Shown piece after piece: positions 48,383-56,816 of a stretch of 64,000 nt of DNA. Where the stretch lies: contig NZ_NFIV01000004.1 of the NCBI RefSeq assembly GCF_002159555.1, forward strand, positions 169,550-233,549. Direction: 5' to 3'. Numbering within the stretch: the first letter of the stretch is position 1; each line of letters opens with the position of its first letter. The position numbers were made by a program, and so were the translations under genes. The DNA is from Muribaculum sp. An289. Its GTDB lineage: Bacteria > Bacteroidota > Bacteroidia > Bacteroidales > UBA932. Below the pieces are notes generated by a model. The model was not told where the DNA came from. It worked only from the letters and a program-made list of their open reading frames with translations, and did not search any database.

Positions 48383-49556
48383 TGTTGCGGTTCTCCGTTT
48401 TTGTGCTTTCTTCAAGTATCCTCAATGCGATATCCATATAGACGAACAAATCGACCGTGCTTTCGCGGACATATTCGTCGGAGCGCTTTTTCCCGAGCCT
48501 TACCATTATGGCATCGTATTCCGGTATGGCAACGATGTACTGTCCGAGCATGCCGCGCATCAGCCTGTATTCGTTCCCTTTGTACTTCTGTATCCAGAAC
48601 TGGTATCCGTAGTAATCGAGACTGTCTTCACCCCATTCGTTTTTAAGGTATGATGCGGGGGCAAGCGCCTGTTCCATGTATCCTTCGGATATTATCTGAC
48701 TGCCGTTCCATTTTCCGTAATCAAGCATGAGGGAGCCGAACCTCGCCACGTCCCTGGCCGTTGTGTGGAAGCAGCAGAAAGCCTTTTCGTCCCCGTTTTC
48801 CTTGTCGAGGAGCCAGTAGGCGTCATGCTCTGCACCTAGAGGTGTCCATAATTTTTCTTCGGCATACGCGCTCAACGTTTTTCCGGTGGCCGCTTCGACT
48901 ACGAAAGCGAGCAATTGGGTCTCTCCGCTCCTGTAATCGTATTGCACGCCCGGTTCTTCATTTACTTCAAGCCCGGTGACGAGGTCATAGAGGTCGTTGC
49001 CGTAGTAGCCGTGCGTTGTAAGCGAAAACAGAGAAGAATATGCTTCGTCCCATGCCATTCCCCCGCTCATGGTAAGCAAATCCCTGACTGTCACATCGGC
49101 CTGCCTGCCTTTTGTGTACGATGGAATGTATTCTGATACGGGGTCATCGAGGTTCTTCAGCTTCCCCTCGTCGTATGCCGCTCCGGCGAGCAGGCTTACG
49201 ATGCTTTTCGTGCATGAATATATGTTCGAAGTAAGGGTGTCGTTCCAGCCGTTGCGGTAATCTTCGACAAGTATGCTGTCATTCCTGATGATGAGGAAGG
49301 ACAAGGTCTCCATGCTGTCGAGATATGACTTTTCTGAGTCCGTGAATCCGTATCTGTTGTAATCGGCAGACCTTGCCCAGAGACAGGCCTGTTGCGGTGC
49401 ATGTACGGTGTCCCTGTAAAACAGGCATTTGTCATCGATTTTCGGGTAGAGGTGGATGAGGGCCTGCCTCGCATAATAGGGCAGGCACAGGTAAACCGTT
49501 GCCAACCCTATTGCGATACAGATTATTATTGTCAGAACTGTTTTCTTGCGTTTCAT
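48375..49556 (-). CDS. Membrane-anchored serine hydrolase (class C beta-lactamase fold)
   Basis: A 393-aa enzyme of the penicillin-binding/class C beta-lactamase fold. An N-terminal hydrophobic anchor spans residues 6-26. The nucleophile Ser114 and the general base Lys117 form the SxxK motif SCTK. The second motif is YDYRSGE with Tyr208 as likely base, in place of the usual YxN. Such proteins are esterases, D-amino-acid amidases or resistance-neutral PBPs; nothing here shows antibiotic resistance. Part of the unit running from the subtilase. Confidence 0.83.
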   Translation of the reverse strand: MKRKKTVLTIIICIAIGLATVYLCLPYYARQALIHLYPKIDDKCLFYRDTVHAPQQACLWARSADYNRYGFTDSEKSYLDSMETLSFLIIRNDSILVEDYRNGWNDTLTSNIYSCTKSIVSLLAGAAYDEGKLKNLDDPVSEYIPSYTKGRQADVTVRDLLTMSGGMAWDEAYSSLFSLTTHGYYGNDLYDLVTGLEVNEEPGVQYDYRSGETQLLAFVVEAATGKTLSAYAEEKLWTPLGAEHDAYWLLDKENGDEKAFCCFHTTARDVARFGSLMLDYGKWNGSQIISEGYMEQALAPASYLKNEWGEDSLDYYGYQFWIQKYKGNEYRLMRGMLGQYIVAIPEYDAIMVRLGKKRSDEYVRESTVDLFVYMDIALRILEESTKTENRNNG

Positions 49557-49562
49557 TTTGAA

Positions 49563-50552
49563 CTAAAAGACGAATCCCAATGAAACCATGAATGTGTTTT
49601 TGAAGTTGTTGAGGGCTTCGGAGTTCCCTACGGGAATCATGTAGGCGGCGTCTATGTTTATGTCTATGATGGTAGTGAAATGGAATCCGAGGCCGACAGA
49701 AGCGTACTGCGGAAGCGTATTCACAGAGTTACCGTTGTGATGGTAGCCTCCCCTGACGAAGACAAGGTCGTCGAAACCGTATTCCGCACCGACTCCTCCA
49801 TAGTATTCGTCTGCGAAAATCAGGTAATCGCCCTGTATCCCTGCATCAAAAGAGTGTTTTCCCCATTTGTTCCCGTATCCGATTCCCAGACGGACTGCCG
49901 TAGGGAGATTGTTGCCTTTGTTCCCTTCATACCTGCTGTATTTGACAGGGGTTCCGATATTGTTTATGGATGCCGATGCGCGTATGCCCAGTATGGTGTA
50001 TGCTACCGAGAGGTCTGCGGCAAAGGCGTATGCATTCGCGTAATCCGGATAATTCGCCAGCCATCTGTCCGACATCCTTACGGCGCTTATCATTTTTGCA
50101 TTTACTCCGATTGCAAGGCCTTTGATGATTCTGGCTGCAAAACCGGCCCCGACCGTATATTCATAAGGGGTAAAATATCCCAAAGGATTTCCCATGATAT
50201 CGGATTCGATATGTCTGGTTCCGGAAGAATATTGTCCGTAAACGGATACGGCGAACCTGTGCCGCCCGAATGAAAATGCCGCTGCCGCATTGCCGAAGTT
50301 CCTCATCTGCGAGTCTGGCCGGATGCCCATGTAATTGGCCTGGACAAGAAGCCTGTTGTTCATAAGGGCCATTGCCGCGGGATTGGCCATTATGGTAGTC
50401 CCGTCGGCTTTCGAAGCCATTTCAGTGCCTCCCATCGCGAGTGAGCGTGTATTGGCCGGATAATTCAACGATTCCAAATCCTGGGCGCCTGCCTGCATGG
50501 ACAGCCCGCAGGCCGCAACGGCTGTCATTATGATGAATTTTATAGTTTTCAT
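49563..50552 (-). CDS. PorV/PorQ-family outer-membrane protein
   Basis: A 329-aa outer-membrane beta-barrel of the PorV/PorQ (UPF0164) group, which shuttles T9SS cargo and hands it to the attachment complex. A signal peptide ends near residue 24 (SMQAGA). The N-terminal segment LAMGGTEMASKADGTTIMANPAAMAL is a hallmark, and the protein ends GFVF with the terminal aromatic of a barrel. It lies directly downstream (6 bases) of the T9SS-sorted subtilase, which supports a dedicated role. True PorV is larger (~390 aa), so this may be a paralogue. Confidence 0.8.
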   Translation of the reverse strand: MKTIKFIIMTAVAACGLSMQAGAQDLESLNYPANTRSLAMGGTEMASKADGTTIMANPAAMALMNNRLLVQANYMGIRPDSQMRNFGNAAAAFSFGRHRFAVSVYGQYSSGTRHIESDIMGNPLGYFTPYEYTVGAGFAARIIKGLAIGVNAKMISAVRMSDRWLANYPDYANAYAFAADLSVAYTILGIRASASINNIGTPVKYSRYEGNKGNNLPTAVRLGIGYGNKWGKHSFDAGIQGDYLIFADEYYGGVGAEYGFDDLVFVRGGYHHNGNSVNTLPQYASVGLGFHFTTIIDINIDAAYMIPVGNSEALNNFKNTFMVSLGFVF

Positions 50553-50558
50553 GTCTTA

Positions 50559-52985
50559 TTACAGTTTCATTATATTCTGTCTCGTGATATTTCCTTGGGA
50601 ATCAGTTATTATTACTGTATAATTCCCGGTTTTTACAGTGCTGAGGTTAATCGGTTCAGGGGAATCCGAAGACGGGTCGTAGCCCGTGATTTCATATACC
50701 TTTTTTCCTGAAAGGGCCTCTACGGATACGTTTACCGTTCCCGAAGGAGCCGATGATTTTATGTACATTACATCGATTACTGGATTAGGATAACAGAAAT
50801 ATTCGAGCCCTGTTTCCATAATCGATACCCGGAACTTCAGGGATGCGCTTTCCCCTGACGGATCGGTCGCGGTTACGGATATTTCCGAATTGGCCTTGGC
50901 TGTTGCCTTTACGGTAAGGATGCTGCCGTCGATGGCCGCTTCTATGTATTGTTTCGGGTAAGAGCATCTGTATGCCAGTATGTCGCCGTTTTCGTCATGG
51001 AAATAATCATCGAGGTCGAAGGATTTGCCGTATCCTATTCCAGGCAGTACTATGTCCGGTATTTCGTCCGTGGCTTCAGGGGCCGCATTAGGGACTGTCT
51101 GGCATGAAACCACAGGTGACAGTTCCGAGAGTTGCGAGCCGTCGCTTGCATCCGCCGCAATATAATATGTGGTGCCGTCTTCGAGTCCGGTCAGGTCGTA
51201 TTCGAATTTTTCTCCGGCTTTCCTGTCATTGTCGATGCGTATTGCGGAAATGCCTTCCGGCAACGAGTTCCTGTCTATTGAGGAATCGAATTTTCCTGTA
51301 CTGAAATAAATGTTATAGGAAACAGGGGTTTTGCCGTTTTCATTTGCGGTTACTGTCCATGACAGCCTTATGGAAGAAGTTCCCGTGCTTTCCGCCTTGA
51401 GGTCTGTGACAGGCTGTGGCAGCGGGTTTTCTATGACATAATTGTTCAGTATGGCACCTACGTCGACAAGTCCCTTGCCAAGCTGTCCGTCGTACCGGCT
51501 GTTGTGCCCTTCGTATATGACAGGATTGGCGGTTGACTCAAGCATTTCCCTGAGTTGGTCCGGAGTGAAGCCTTCCCCGCCGTAAATTGAAAGTATGAGG
51601 GCTGCGATTCCGGATACGTGAGGGCAGGCCATCGAAGTACCCTGGAAGCCTTCGTAGCTGTTGTTTGTCGTAGTGCTTATTACGTATTGGTTTTTGTAGG
51701 CGTCGCCTCCAGGGGCCGCTATGTCGCACCATGAGCCGTAATTGGAATAATATGCGCGTTCGAAGTCCGCTGCAAGTGCCGAAACGGCTATGACATTCTC
51801 ATACGATCCAGGAGAGCCATAAGATTTGTTGTCGTTTCCTGCGGCAAAGATGACGAGACCTCCTTTCATAGGGCCTGTCTGGTTGCCGTTTTCATCGATG
51901 CCGGCATATTTGATGAAGTAATCTATTGCATCCTTGTCGGACTCGAAGATAGTGGAGGTATTTTCATAACCCCAGCTGTTCTGGCTTATTACGGCTCCGT
52001 TGTCGGCCGCGTATTTGAATGCGGGAGCCACGTCGTATGCCCCTTCTTCACCATAGAATATCTGGCAGCTCATTACTCTTACCCCTGGTATTCCGAGGGC
52101 TTTGTTGCCTCCTGCTATTCCGCTGACACCTATTCCGTTATTGTTTACTGCGGCTATGGTTCCGGCAACATGTGTCCCGTGGTCGTCAGGATATATTCCC
52201 CGCGAATAGACGAAATCATATCCGTAGATGTCGTCGACGTATCCGTTGCCGTCGTCATCGACTCCTTCGACACCGTTCAGTTCCGCTTCGTTTATCCACA
52301 GGTTGTCTTTCAAATCCACATGCCTGTAGTCTATGCCTCCGTCGGTCACGGCGACTATGACATCAGGATTGCCTACATAGCCCTTTTCCCATGCGGGGAT
52401 TACATTTACATCGCATCCGGCCGTGCTGCCGTAAAGGCTTCCGTCATTGTAGTAATGCCATTGTTCGGAAAGGTACGGGTCATCGAAAATATCCTGTGCT
52501 CCGGCTCTGGTGGCCGTGCCGTTCAGGTCGACAGGAACGGATGTGTATTCCGGCCTCTTTATGGCAGGGCGGCCTTCGATAATGCTGATTCCTTCTATAT
52601 CGGAAAGGTCGTTACCTGCTTTCGTGAGGCTTACTTCCGGGTTGAATATGACATTGTACCACAGATGGAGTCCTTCTTTCCTTGTGCGGGCTTCGAATTT
52701 TCCGGCGTAAGGGAATGTCCTTTTCATGCTTTCGAATCCGAATCCCTGAAGGATGTCGTCAGAAGATTTTACTCCGATATTGCGGATTATTCCGTCCGGG
52801 CCTGCCTGCTGTTCCAGTCTGGCAGCGAGTTCCTCGGTTACTTTGATTCTCATGAAACCCGGAATCATGCCTTCCGTTTCGAATATGGCCGGATTGCTTA
52901 CCGGCTTTTCCTGATATTCCCTTACGCATGCCGACATCATGATAAGGCATGGCAGGAATATCCATGTAATGAGTTTTTTTGACAT
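50559..52985 (-). CDS. Subtilisin-like protease (S8) lipoprotein with T9SS sorting domain
   Basis: An 808-aa surface protease. A signal with the lipobox MMSAC puts a lipid Cys at residue 20. After a propeptide-like region the S8 domain carries the triad Asp215 (VTDGGID), His269 (DDHGTHVAG) and Ser451 (GTSMACPH), with oxyanion Asn384. A fibronectin type III-like stretch (about residues 525-630) and a further beta domain follow. The last ~80 residues (FCYPNPVIDVMYI...GNYTVIITDSQG) are a type A T9SS C-terminal sorting domain. A lipobox plus a T9SS tail on one protein is unusual. The PorV-like gene is 6 bases downstream. Confidence 0.9.
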   Translation of the reverse strand: MSKKLITWIFLPCLIMMSACVREYQEKPVSNPAIFETEGMIPGFMRIKVTEELAARLEQQAGPDGIIRNIGVKSSDDILQGFGFESMKRTFPYAGKFEARTRKEGLHLWYNVIFNPEVSLTKAGNDLSDIEGISIIEGRPAIKRPEYTSVPVDLNGTATRAGAQDIFDDPYLSEQWHYYNDGSLYGSTAGCDVNVIPAWEKGYVGNPDVIVAVTDGGIDYRHVDLKDNLWINEAELNGVEGVDDDGNGYVDDIYGYDFVYSRGIYPDDHGTHVAGTIAAVNNNGIGVSGIAGGNKALGIPGVRVMSCQIFYGEEGAYDVAPAFKYAADNGAVISQNSWGYENTSTIFESDKDAIDYFIKYAGIDENGNQTGPMKGGLVIFAAGNDNKSYGSPGSYENVIAVSALAADFERAYYSNYGSWCDIAAPGGDAYKNQYVISTTTNNSYEGFQGTSMACPHVSGIAALILSIYGGEGFTPDQLREMLESTANPVIYEGHNSRYDGQLGKGLVDVGAILNNYVIENPLPQPVTDLKAESTGTSSIRLSWTVTANENGKTPVSYNIYFSTGKFDSSIDRNSLPEGISAIRIDNDRKAGEKFEYDLTGLEDGTTYYIAADASDGSQLSELSPVVSCQTVPNAAPEATDEIPDIVLPGIGYGKSFDLDDYFHDENGDILAYRCSYPKQYIEAAIDGSILTVKATAKANSEISVTATDPSGESASLKFRVSIMETGLEYFCYPNPVIDVMYIKSSAPSGTVNVSVEALSGKKVYEITGYDPSSDSPEPINLSTVKTGNYTVIITDSQGNITRQNIMKL

Positions 52986-53015
52986 AAGATTTTTGCGGTT
53001 TTAATATAAAGTCCA

Positions 53016-53023
53016 CAAAGATA
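53016..53023 (-). promoter_or_regulatory. -7 promoter element of the subtilase unit
   Basis: The minus strand reads TATCTTTG, matching TAnnTTTG, 31 bases upstream of the subtilase ATG. It likely drives the subtilase, PorV-like, serine hydrolase and glycosylase genes. Confidence 0.55.
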
Positions 53024-53033
53024 GTATTCTTAT

Positions 53034-54263
53034 TCAATATTCCAACATTACATTGTCAATACTTAGCGAGTTTCCTATTTCTCCGGTAAAAGGTCCGAGA
53101 TATCCTGAAGCAAAATATATTATGAGGTGTGTCGGGGCGGTATCGGGGTCGGCCCAGCCCGTTTCCTGTATCGGGACCGATTCTCCGGAAGAATTTTCGG
53201 CGTAGAAAAACGAGTTGAGTCTTGAAAACTGCGAAAGAGCTTCTTCGTTTTCAGGCTTGCCGTATGTCAGTTTCAGTTTCGCTCCGTGTCTCCAGTCGCA
53301 GCTGCCGCCTATCAGCAGTTCGCCTGTCGCGACCCGTTCCGCATATATTTTCCCGTCTTTTTCGGTGCGTTTTTGCAGTTGTACCGTGGCTATCGCCTTG
53401 TCGCGGCCCGGCATGTCGGTCCGTTTTGTCATGGTGCTTCTGCTCACTGTTCCGGAATTGCGTATGGTCGCTTTGTAGTCGAAGACAAGATATTTCGGGC
53501 GTTTGGTGAAGGGGATGCCGATGTTGACGCTTTTTATGGCGTTGTCCATGCTGTTTATGGGTTCCTTGAGCTTGCCGAGGTATATGGCCCCGGCGGTCAG
53601 CACTTCGACCTTGGCCATGCCGAGAACCTTGAAACTCATTATCTCCGTCCTCATTTCGGCACATCTTTCCCCGCTGTTGCCGGTGGAACTGTTTTCCGCC
53701 CGGGTAATGTGCGGTGCGGGCCGTACATTGACATTTGTCTTGACTACGCCCATGACTTTGGCGAAGGCATTGGATGTAGCCCATGGCGAATCCGTATTGC
53801 TGTAGGGGATATTGCCGTAAATCGTTTGGTTCCTGTCTATCTCGTATACCGTCACGCTGTCTTTGCCGACAATGGCCGATTCCTTGATGCGCCTTATGGT
53901 CCACTGCTCGAAGTCACCGAAAGGTATGGCCGCCCTTGTGCCCGGTACGGATAAGCAGCCGGTCGTGTCGTTGTTGGGGCTTGCTGGCATGTCGCTGTGG
54001 CTGGTTGTAGTCTTGCCGTGATTGGCCGGCACGTCGCTGGGGCGGGTTTCTACGTTGCTGCGGCCTGTCGTCGTGTTGCAGTGACTTGCTGCCGTGCTGC
54101 TGGGGCTGGCTGTTGTCTTGTCGTGATTGGCCGACACGTCGCTGTGGCTGGTTGCGGCGGTGCTGTATAGGGGAGGGGTTTTGGCGGCTACCGGGCATCT
54201 GTCAATGAATATGCCGCTAATGACCGCCAGTGTGATGAAAAATATATGTTCCGCATTTTTCAT
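53034..54263 (-). CDS. PCMD-domain protein with repetitive Ser/Thr/His linker
   Basis: A 409-aa secreted protein. A signal peptide (about residues 5-27) is followed by a low-complexity linker (residues 32-105) made of imperfect repeats of the type TSHSDVSANHDKTT, and then a PCMD (putative carbohydrate metabolism) domain that begins IPFGDFEQWTIRR and ends in an SIDNVMLEY strand. PCMD proteins are surface lipoproteins or PUL-linked proteins thought to bind glycans; here no SusCD pair is close. The function is inferred from the domain only. The linker repeats may vary in number between strains. Confidence 0.78.
   Translation of the reverse strand: MKNAEHIFFITLAVISGIFIDRCPVAAKTPPLYSTAATSHSDVSANHDKTTASPSSTAASHCNTTTGRSNVETRPSDVPANHGKTTTSHSDMPASPNNDTTGCLSVPGTRAAIPFGDFEQWTIRRIKESAIVGKDSVTVYEIDRNQTIYGNIPYSNTDSPWATSNAFAKVMGVVKTNVNVRPAPHITRAENSSTGNSGERCAEMRTEIMSFKVLGMAKVEVLTAGAIYLGKLKEPINSMDNAIKSVNIGIPFTKRPKYLVFDYKATIRNSGTVSRSTMTKRTDMPGRDKAIATVQLQKRTEKDGKIYAERVATGELLIGGSCDWRHGAKLKLTYGKPENEEALSQFSRLNSFFYAENSSGESVPIQETGWADPDTAPTHLIIYFASGYLGPFTGEIGNSLSIDNVMLEY
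53987..54153 (-). repeat. In-frame repeats coding for the PCMD linker
   Basis: A 39-base unit at 54115-54153 (GTCTTGTCGTGATTGGCCGA...) recurs with few changes at 54010-54048, exactly 105 bases (35 codons) apart, and a shorter copy is at about 53987-54006. The spacing keeps the reading frame, so copy number can change without breaking the gene. Confidence 0.75.
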
Positions 54264-54439
54264 TTTGTGTTTTCTACCTTATGCCTGTCTTCTACCTTTA
54301 CCTTTGTGACTGATAATCCGGCGTTGAAATGGCAAAAAACGTGCCGACAGGCCTGTGTCCGGAGCACACCCCGACTTAAATTATAAGTCTTGTTATGTGT
54401 TGATATATAGCGTATTAGCGTTGCGGTGAAAAATTTTTG

Positions 54440-54480
54440 CTGTGGATTTCGAGGGGTTTGGAACCCGTCAGAATCCACAG
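54440..54480. terminator. Strong two-part hairpin, possible terminator
   Basis: CTGTGGATT (54440-54448) pairs with AATCCACAG (54472-54480), and inside it GGGTT (54454-54458) pairs with AACCC (54462-54466). Both flanks have A/T runs (CAAAAATTTTTC on the minus side, TAATTTTTAGG on the plus side). It could end the minus-strand HAD transcript or be part of the repeat structure in this gap. Confidence 0.55.
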
Positions 54481-54493
54481 TAATTTTTAGGAG

Positions 54494-54501
54494 TAAATTT
54501 G
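54494..54501 (+). promoter_or_regulatory. Possible plus-strand -7 element in the gap
   Basis: TAAATTTG on the plus strand matches TAnnTTTG. No gene start follows on this strand; a transcript would run antisense into the HAD phosphatase gene. Confidence 0.3.
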
Positions 54502-54665
54502 ATAAATATCTGATTATTAATGTGTTGTAAAAGTGAGAGTTTAGTCGGGGCGTGCTTTTGGCAGCTTTCATACCACGTGGATTGTTAAGGATGGCAAAGG
54601 GAGCTAAGTCAAGGCGTGCCCCGGGCAGCTTTCAGGGCCGGGTTACATTTGCCATGATGCGAGGG

Positions 54666-55289
54666 TCACCCTCGGTTTTCGAGAATCGTGGTGACGGCAT
54701 TGCGCCAGTCTTCGCCGTTAGCGGGCTGATAGGTTTTGAAACCGAGCCGGCGGGCAGTAAGGATGTTGGCCGTGCCGTCTTCCACGAAAAGTGTCTCTTC
54801 CGGTATCATTCCGCTGTCCCGGATCATCTGCCTGAATATTTCCGGGTCCGGTTTGGTGAGGCCGATTCTGTAGGAAAAATACATTTTGTCGAAGTAGGCA
54901 TCCAGAGGTTTGCCTCCAGGGAACTGCGATGAGCAGGCCCAGTCCATTATGAAAGGGTTGGTGTTGCTCAGCAGGTATGTACGGCAGCGTTTTCTCAGCT
55001 CCGATATGTAATCCAGTTTTTCCCGGTTGATGCCGGTAATGAAGGCGAGCCAAGCCTCCTGTACTTGCCGGAAGGACAGTTCCCTGCCCGAAAGCTCCTG
55101 CATCATCGCCATGAAGCCGGCAATATCGGTTTTCCCGTTTTCAATCTCAAGAAAAGGCCCGCTTTGCAGGTAGGGGTCGAGATATTTTTCCACGTCGGCT
55201 ATTCCGAGCGATTTGAACGCCGCAATGGCTTTCCGTATGTCGAGGTCGGCAATGACACCGCCAAAATCGAAAACTATCGTGTTTTTCAT
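54666..55289 (-). CDS. HAD-superfamily phosphatase
   Basis: A 207-aa HAD hydrolase (beta-phosphoglucomutase/phosphatase-like subfamily). The start at 55289 (MKNTIVFDFGGVIADLD) places the nucleophile at Asp8. YLLSNTNPFIMDWA gives motif II, RIGLTKPDPEIFRQM motif III, and LFVEDGTANILTARRLGF the acidic motif IV. Substrate unknown. It shares a short intergenic space with the DUF1963 gene (41 bases). Confidence 0.88.
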   Translation of the reverse strand: MKNTIVFDFGGVIADLDIRKAIAAFKSLGIADVEKYLDPYLQSGPFLEIENGKTDIAGFMAMMQELSGRELSFRQVQEAWLAFITGINREKLDYISELRKRCRTYLLSNTNPFIMDWACSSQFPGGKPLDAYFDKMYFSYRIGLTKPDPEIFRQMIRDSGMIPEETLFVEDGTANILTARRLGFKTYQPANGEDWRNAVTTILENRG

Positions 55290-55330
55290 CGGGATGATTG
55301 TTTCATTTCGTAAAGGTAGGGATGATACCG

Positions 55331-55975
55331 TCATGTGGACAGGACTATCGCGCGCACATTGTCGAAACGCTGGGCGGCGAGGTCTTCCGGGGAAATCAGA
55401 AAGTCCAGCACCCCGCAGTCCATGAAATTGAGGTTGAAGTCTTTACCGTTGAATGAATCGACTTGCAGGAGTATGGGCCAGTCCTCGAACGGAGGGTCCC
55501 AGTTTTCCCATTCCCTGTGCGTAGGGGGTGCGAACAGCATGTGCTCGTCGCAGTATTTTCCTTCGGGTTTATCTGAAAAAATTACGGGTAAGCCGCGTGG
55601 GGAAAGCGGGGTGCCGTCAATATCCGTAAGTAAGATTTCCTCGAAGCCGTTGCTGTCTGGAAAATAAAGCACTTTGACATCCTCGGCATCGCTTATGTAA
55701 CCGCTGATGCAGTCGGCGGCTTCGAAATCCCCGAGATAACGGTCTATCTTGGTAAAAAACAGCAGCAGACCTTCGTGCGGCAGTTTTCCCTCCGTATCGA
55801 AAGGCGCAATGTCTGCGAGATTTATCTGGCAGATGAAATTGTAAGGCCACCTGTCCCCGTCGCTGTCGGTATATTCGGGATAAGGATATCCCGGAGGAAG
55901 GAGCGGCGACCCCCAGAAATGCGAGACCTTCTTTCCGGACTGCGGCTTCGCGATAATGTGTATATGTTTATCCAT
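55331..55975 (-). CDS. DUF1963 (YwqG-like) protein
   Basis: A 214-aa cytoplasmic protein of the DUF1963/YwqG family. I chose the ATG at 55975 (MDKHIHIIAKP), because the family usually begins with this strand and because upstream sequence is noncoding in character. Hallmarks are HFWGSPLLPPGYPYPEY near residues 19-35, FICQINLADIAPF and a late LLLFFTKIDRYL. The family has no established activity. A tandem duplication covering the start creates a short upstream ORF. Confidence 0.8.
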   Translation of the reverse strand: MDKHIHIIAKPQSGKKVSHFWGSPLLPPGYPYPEYTDSDGDRWPYNFICQINLADIAPFDTEGKLPHEGLLLFFTKIDRYLGDFEAADCISGYISDAEDVKVLYFPDSNGFEEILLTDIDGTPLSPRGLPVIFSDKPEGKYCDEHMLFAPPTHREWENWDPPFEDWPILLQVDSFNGKDFNLNFMDCGVLDFLISPEDLAAQRFDNVRAIVLST

Positions 55976-56003
55976 AACGGTGAGGTTTATCCATGACGGT
56001 GCA
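55966..56003. repeat. 19-bp tandem duplication over the DUF1963 start
   Basis: GTTTATCCATAACGGTGAG (55966-55984) is followed at once by GTTTATCCATGACGGTGCA (55985-56003). On the minus strand each copy contains ATGGATAAAC. The second ATG (55994) opens an eight-codon ORF (MDKPHRYG, then TAA) that overlaps the real start in another frame. Confidence 0.85.
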
Positions 56004-56009
56004 AATTTA
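56002..56009 (-). promoter_or_regulatory. -7 promoter element of the DUF1963 gene
   Basis: The minus strand reads TAAATTTGC, matching TAnnTTTG, 27 bases before the chosen ATG at 55975, leaving the duplicated segment in the leader. Confidence 0.55.
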
Positions 56010-56099
56010 AGAAGTTGTTTGAAATTTTTTCTCAAAAATTTGAGACATGCTTCCGTGCAGATTTTTTGCCGTTTTTTTGAGGAGAATAGCAGCGCTATT

Positions 56100-56816
56100 T
56101 TACGATAAAAATGGCGGAAAGATGCCGGGCGAGACGGAAAGCATGTAGCCGCGGCCACGGAGGCTGGATATGCTTACCGAAGGGTCGGAGGAAAGCCGTT
56201 TGCGGAGCCTGCTGACATGTACGTTCAGGCTGCGGGTGCTGAAATAATCATTGCTGCCCCAAAGTTTTTCAAGAATATCTCCCAGCGGGACGAAGTGTTC
56301 CTGATTGTCGCAGAGCATTTTCAGCAGGTCCGCTTCGCGTGAGGGGAGCTGTACGGAGCGGTTGCCGTCATGAAGTGTCCTGCCGTAAGGGTCGAAGGTG
56401 AACCTTCCGATTTCATATATCACGGCATTCCCGTTGCCGGTTTTCCGTTCCAGCAGGGAATTTATCCTGACAATCAGTTCGCTTATTGCAAAGGGCTTGC
56501 GTATGTAGTCTCCGGCGCCGGTTTCGAATCCTTTTACTACATCTTCCGCTCCCGAGCGGGCCGAAAGGAAGAGTACGGGAGTGTCCTTGTCCGTAGTGCG
56601 CAACTTTTTCACGAAGGTGAAACCGTCCATTACGGGCATCATGATGTCGGTGACTATGATGTCCGGTTTGCAGCCGGCAGCCGCTTCAAGGGCCTCGGCC
56701 CCGTTATGCGCAATCCTGACTGCAAACCCTTTTTCTGAAAGCGTGTCGGAGATTACTTCCGCGAGGTCCTGTTCGTCCTCTACGAGCAGGAGCCTTATTT
56801 TTCCGTCGTCCGGCAT
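56100..56816 (-). CDS. Response regulator, OmpR family (RprY-like)
   Basis: A 238-aa DNA-binding response regulator. The receiver domain has the acidic pair in LLVEDEQD and the phospho-acceptor Asp57 in VTDIMMPVMDG. The C-terminal winged helix (about residues 135-232) ends SISSLRGRGYML, typical of OmpR/PhoB. RprY of Bacteroides is a close match in layout. Its start overlaps the end of the histidine kinase gene by 22 bases, so the two are translationally coupled. Confidence 0.92.
   Translation of the reverse strand: MPDDGKIRLLLVEDEQDLAEVISDTLSEKGFAVRIAHNGAEALEAAAGCKPDIIVTDIMMPVMDGFTFVKKLRTTDKDTPVLFLSARSGAEDVVKGFETGAGDYIRKPFAISELIVRINSLLERKTGNGNAVIYEIGRFTFDPYGRTLHDGNRSVQLPSREADLLKMLCDNQEHFVPLGDILEKLWGSNDYFSTRSLNVHVSRLRKRLSSDPSVSISSLRGRGYMLSVSPGIFPPFLS

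Larger units (their letters stand above)
54264..54665. other. 402-base non-coding gap with direct and inverted repeats
   Basis: No convincing gene. It contains (a) a hairpin at 54440-54480, (b) a 28-base direct repeat, AGTCNNGGCGTGCNNNNGGCAGCTTTCA, at 54543-54570 and 54607-54634 (22 of 28 identical), (c) a copy of its first 13 bases in reverse orientation at 54364-54376 (12 of 13), and (d) a -7-like TAAATTTG on the plus strand at 54494-54501. It looks like a decayed small repeat element or an RNA-coding region. Confidence 0.6.

Noticed and set aside
48375..49556. Serine hydrolase as an antibiotic-resistance beta-lactamase
   Set aside because: It has the fold and SxxK, but the second motif is atypical and the gene is in a protease/PorV unit, so a resistance role is not supported.
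54552..54932. 126-codon plus-strand frame starting in the non-coding gap
   Set aside because: Most of it is antisense to the HAD phosphatase, and the start has no promoter or protein-like sequence.
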